24,169 bases of DNA from assembly GCA_025965635.1 (NCBI GenBank), contig JAOPWO010000439.1, forward strand, positions 1-24,169, written 5' to 3'. Source of the DNA: Modestobacter sp. GTDB lineage: Bacteria > Actinomycetota > Actinomycetes > Mycobacteriales > Geodermatophilaceae. A program made the translations under genes and the position numbers. This document shows, piece by piece, positions 23,566 through 24,169 of the stretch (positions are counted from its first letter, which is position 1; each line of letters starts with the position of its first letter). A model generated the notes under the pieces. That model did no database searches and was not told the origin of the DNA. It worked only from the letters and a program-made list of their open reading frames with translations.

Positions 23566-23739
23566 TCAGGCGACCCGGCAGACGCAGCCGCGGCTGATGT
23601 CCCCGGCCCGGGTGGCCCGGCAGAACCGGAGGCCGATCGGGTCGTGCGCGTCCAGCGGGTGCGGGCAGGCGCCGCAGCGGGCGCCGTCCTCCGTCAGGGG
23701 CGCGGTGGGCAGGGGCGCGGTGTGGACGGGTGCGGTCAT
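23566..23739 (-). CDS. Small cysteine-rich RGCVC-type protein
   Basis: A 57-aa protein. After a Pro/Ala/Thr-rich start come CGACPHPLDAHD (C22, C25, H27, H32), RFC (C40) and, at the C-terminus, SRGCVCR (C52, C54). The CxxC-H-C-CxC spacing suggests a small zinc-binding or other metal-binding knuckle. The RGCVC motif matches, from memory, a small family of uncharacterised proteins in Geodermatophilaceae and related actinobacteria. The ATG at 23739 has AGG about 10 nt upstream. The function is unknown. It stands alone on the minus strand. Confidence 0.65.
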   Translation of the reverse strand: MTAPVHTAPLPTAPLTEDGARCGACPHPLDAHDPIGLRFCRATRAGDISRGCVCRVA

Positions 23740-23903
23740 GCGGCAACGGCCTGACTCCGCCGACGGCGCGGCGGTGTTGACGGTGTCCTGCCCGGCTGGA
23801 TGCCGGTGCGGGACGGGGGACCGTGCTCCGCACGCTACGCCGTTCGGCTGCCCCCGGCCGTGGCTGCGAGCCGGACGCCCCGGGGGCGGGCAGACTCAGG
23901 GGT

Positions 23904-24169
23904 GTGGATGCCGAGGCCCGCGGGTTGCTGCTCGCCGCCGCCTCGCGGCTGGACGCCCTGGCGTCCCGGACGACGCCCGGGACATGGCGGACGGCGGGGC
24001 TGCTGGCCTCGCGGCCGGAGGTCGTGGCGGTGCAGCCCGACGGCGCGACCGAGCACGTCGCCGAGGCCCGGACGCGCAGCGCCGAGTGGATCGTGACGCT
24101 GTCCCCGGCGCTGGCCGCGCCGCTCGCCGCCTGGCTGCGCGCGGCCGCGGACGGCCCGGCCGCGGACGG
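23904..24169 (+). CDS. Unrecognised protein, cut by window edge
   Basis: 88 codons are visible before the window ends. GTG 23904 starts VDAEARGLLLAAASRLDALA, followed by TPGTWRTAGLLASRPEVVAV, TEHVAEARTRSAEWIVTLSP and LAAPLAAWLRAAAD. It is a helical Ala/Leu-rich protein of a type often seen as hypothetical in actinobacteria (the pattern DGxTEHVAEAR...WI..LSPAxAxPLAxWLR feels familiar), and I cannot assign a function. CAGACT lies 7 nt before the start and no ribosome site is obvious, so it may be leaderless. Confidence 0.55.
   Translation, partial: MDAEARGLLLAAASRLDALASRTTPGTWRTAGLLASRPEVVAVQPDGATEHVAEARTRSAEWIVTLSPALAAPLAAWLRAAADGPAAD

Noticed and set aside
23393..23740. Plus-strand ORF starting at ATG 23393 behind GGGAGGG
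   Set aside because: It overlaps the RGCVC gene antisense, and its product has no recognisable motif or natural composition. The RGCVC protein explains the region better.

Overview
The window is very GC-rich (about 70% or more by eye). It has frequent GTG starts, ATGA/GTGA gene overlaps, several probable leaderless genes and actinobacterial families (a GabD1-type dehydrogenase, an LLM/F420-type oxidoreductase, a DUF3616 protein, a small RGCVC-type protein). This suggests a high-GC actinobacterium; Geodermatophilaceae (Blastococcus, Modestobacter, Geodermatophilus) is my best guess, by inference only. I see no rRNA, tRNA, CRISPR array, transposase or phage gene.

Layout. 1-1031 (-): acyl-CoA dehydrogenase, cut by the window edge. 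1349-4281 (+): PAS-PAS-GGDEF-EAL cyclic-di-GMP protein followed closely by an HDOD protein. 4343-7237: DUF3616 protein (-), an unrecognised 283-aa protein (+) and an aldose 1-epimerase (+), all three with hexamer-to-start spacing suggesting leaderless transcripts. 7304-11490 (+): a ribose-type sugar ABC transporter in the order permease, lipoprotein binding protein, double ATPase, preceded by a promoter with palindromes and a possible 24-codon leader, and closed by a perfect 38-nt palindrome.

11547-15537 is the most unusual part. A minus-strand operon whose genes all overlap by 4 bp once encoded a CocE/NonD-type hydrolase, an intradiol (hydroxyquinol/catechol-type) dioxygenase, a three-subunit molybdenum hydroxylase (large, FAD and Fe-S subunits, in that order) and an alpha/beta hydrolase. 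The CocE gene and all three hydroxylase genes carry internal deletions and frameshifts: the large subunit is reduced to about 49 codons fused to the FAD subunit, and the Fe-S subunit has lost its ferredoxin-like cluster. The dioxygenase and the last hydrolase look intact. A divergent cupin gene is frameshifted. An intact AraC-family regulator follows.

16655-24169: glycogen debranching enzyme GlgX (+) ends in a strong hairpin shared with a 5'-truncated LLM-class oxidoreductase (-). An intact succinate-semialdehyde dehydrogenase GabD1 (+) starts about 40 bp from the truncation point. A possible short-chain dehydrogenase tail (-), pdxY plus a UPF0303/HbpS-like gene (-), an unknown 106-aa protein behind a 9-codon upstream ORF (+), a 57-aa cysteine-rich RGCVC protein (-) and an edge-cut unknown gene (+) complete the window.

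The main theme is selective erosion of an aromatic/heteroaromatic catabolic locus next to intact housekeeping and sugar-uptake genes. I cannot exclude that some of the deletions and frameshifts are assembly errors in extreme-GC DNA.
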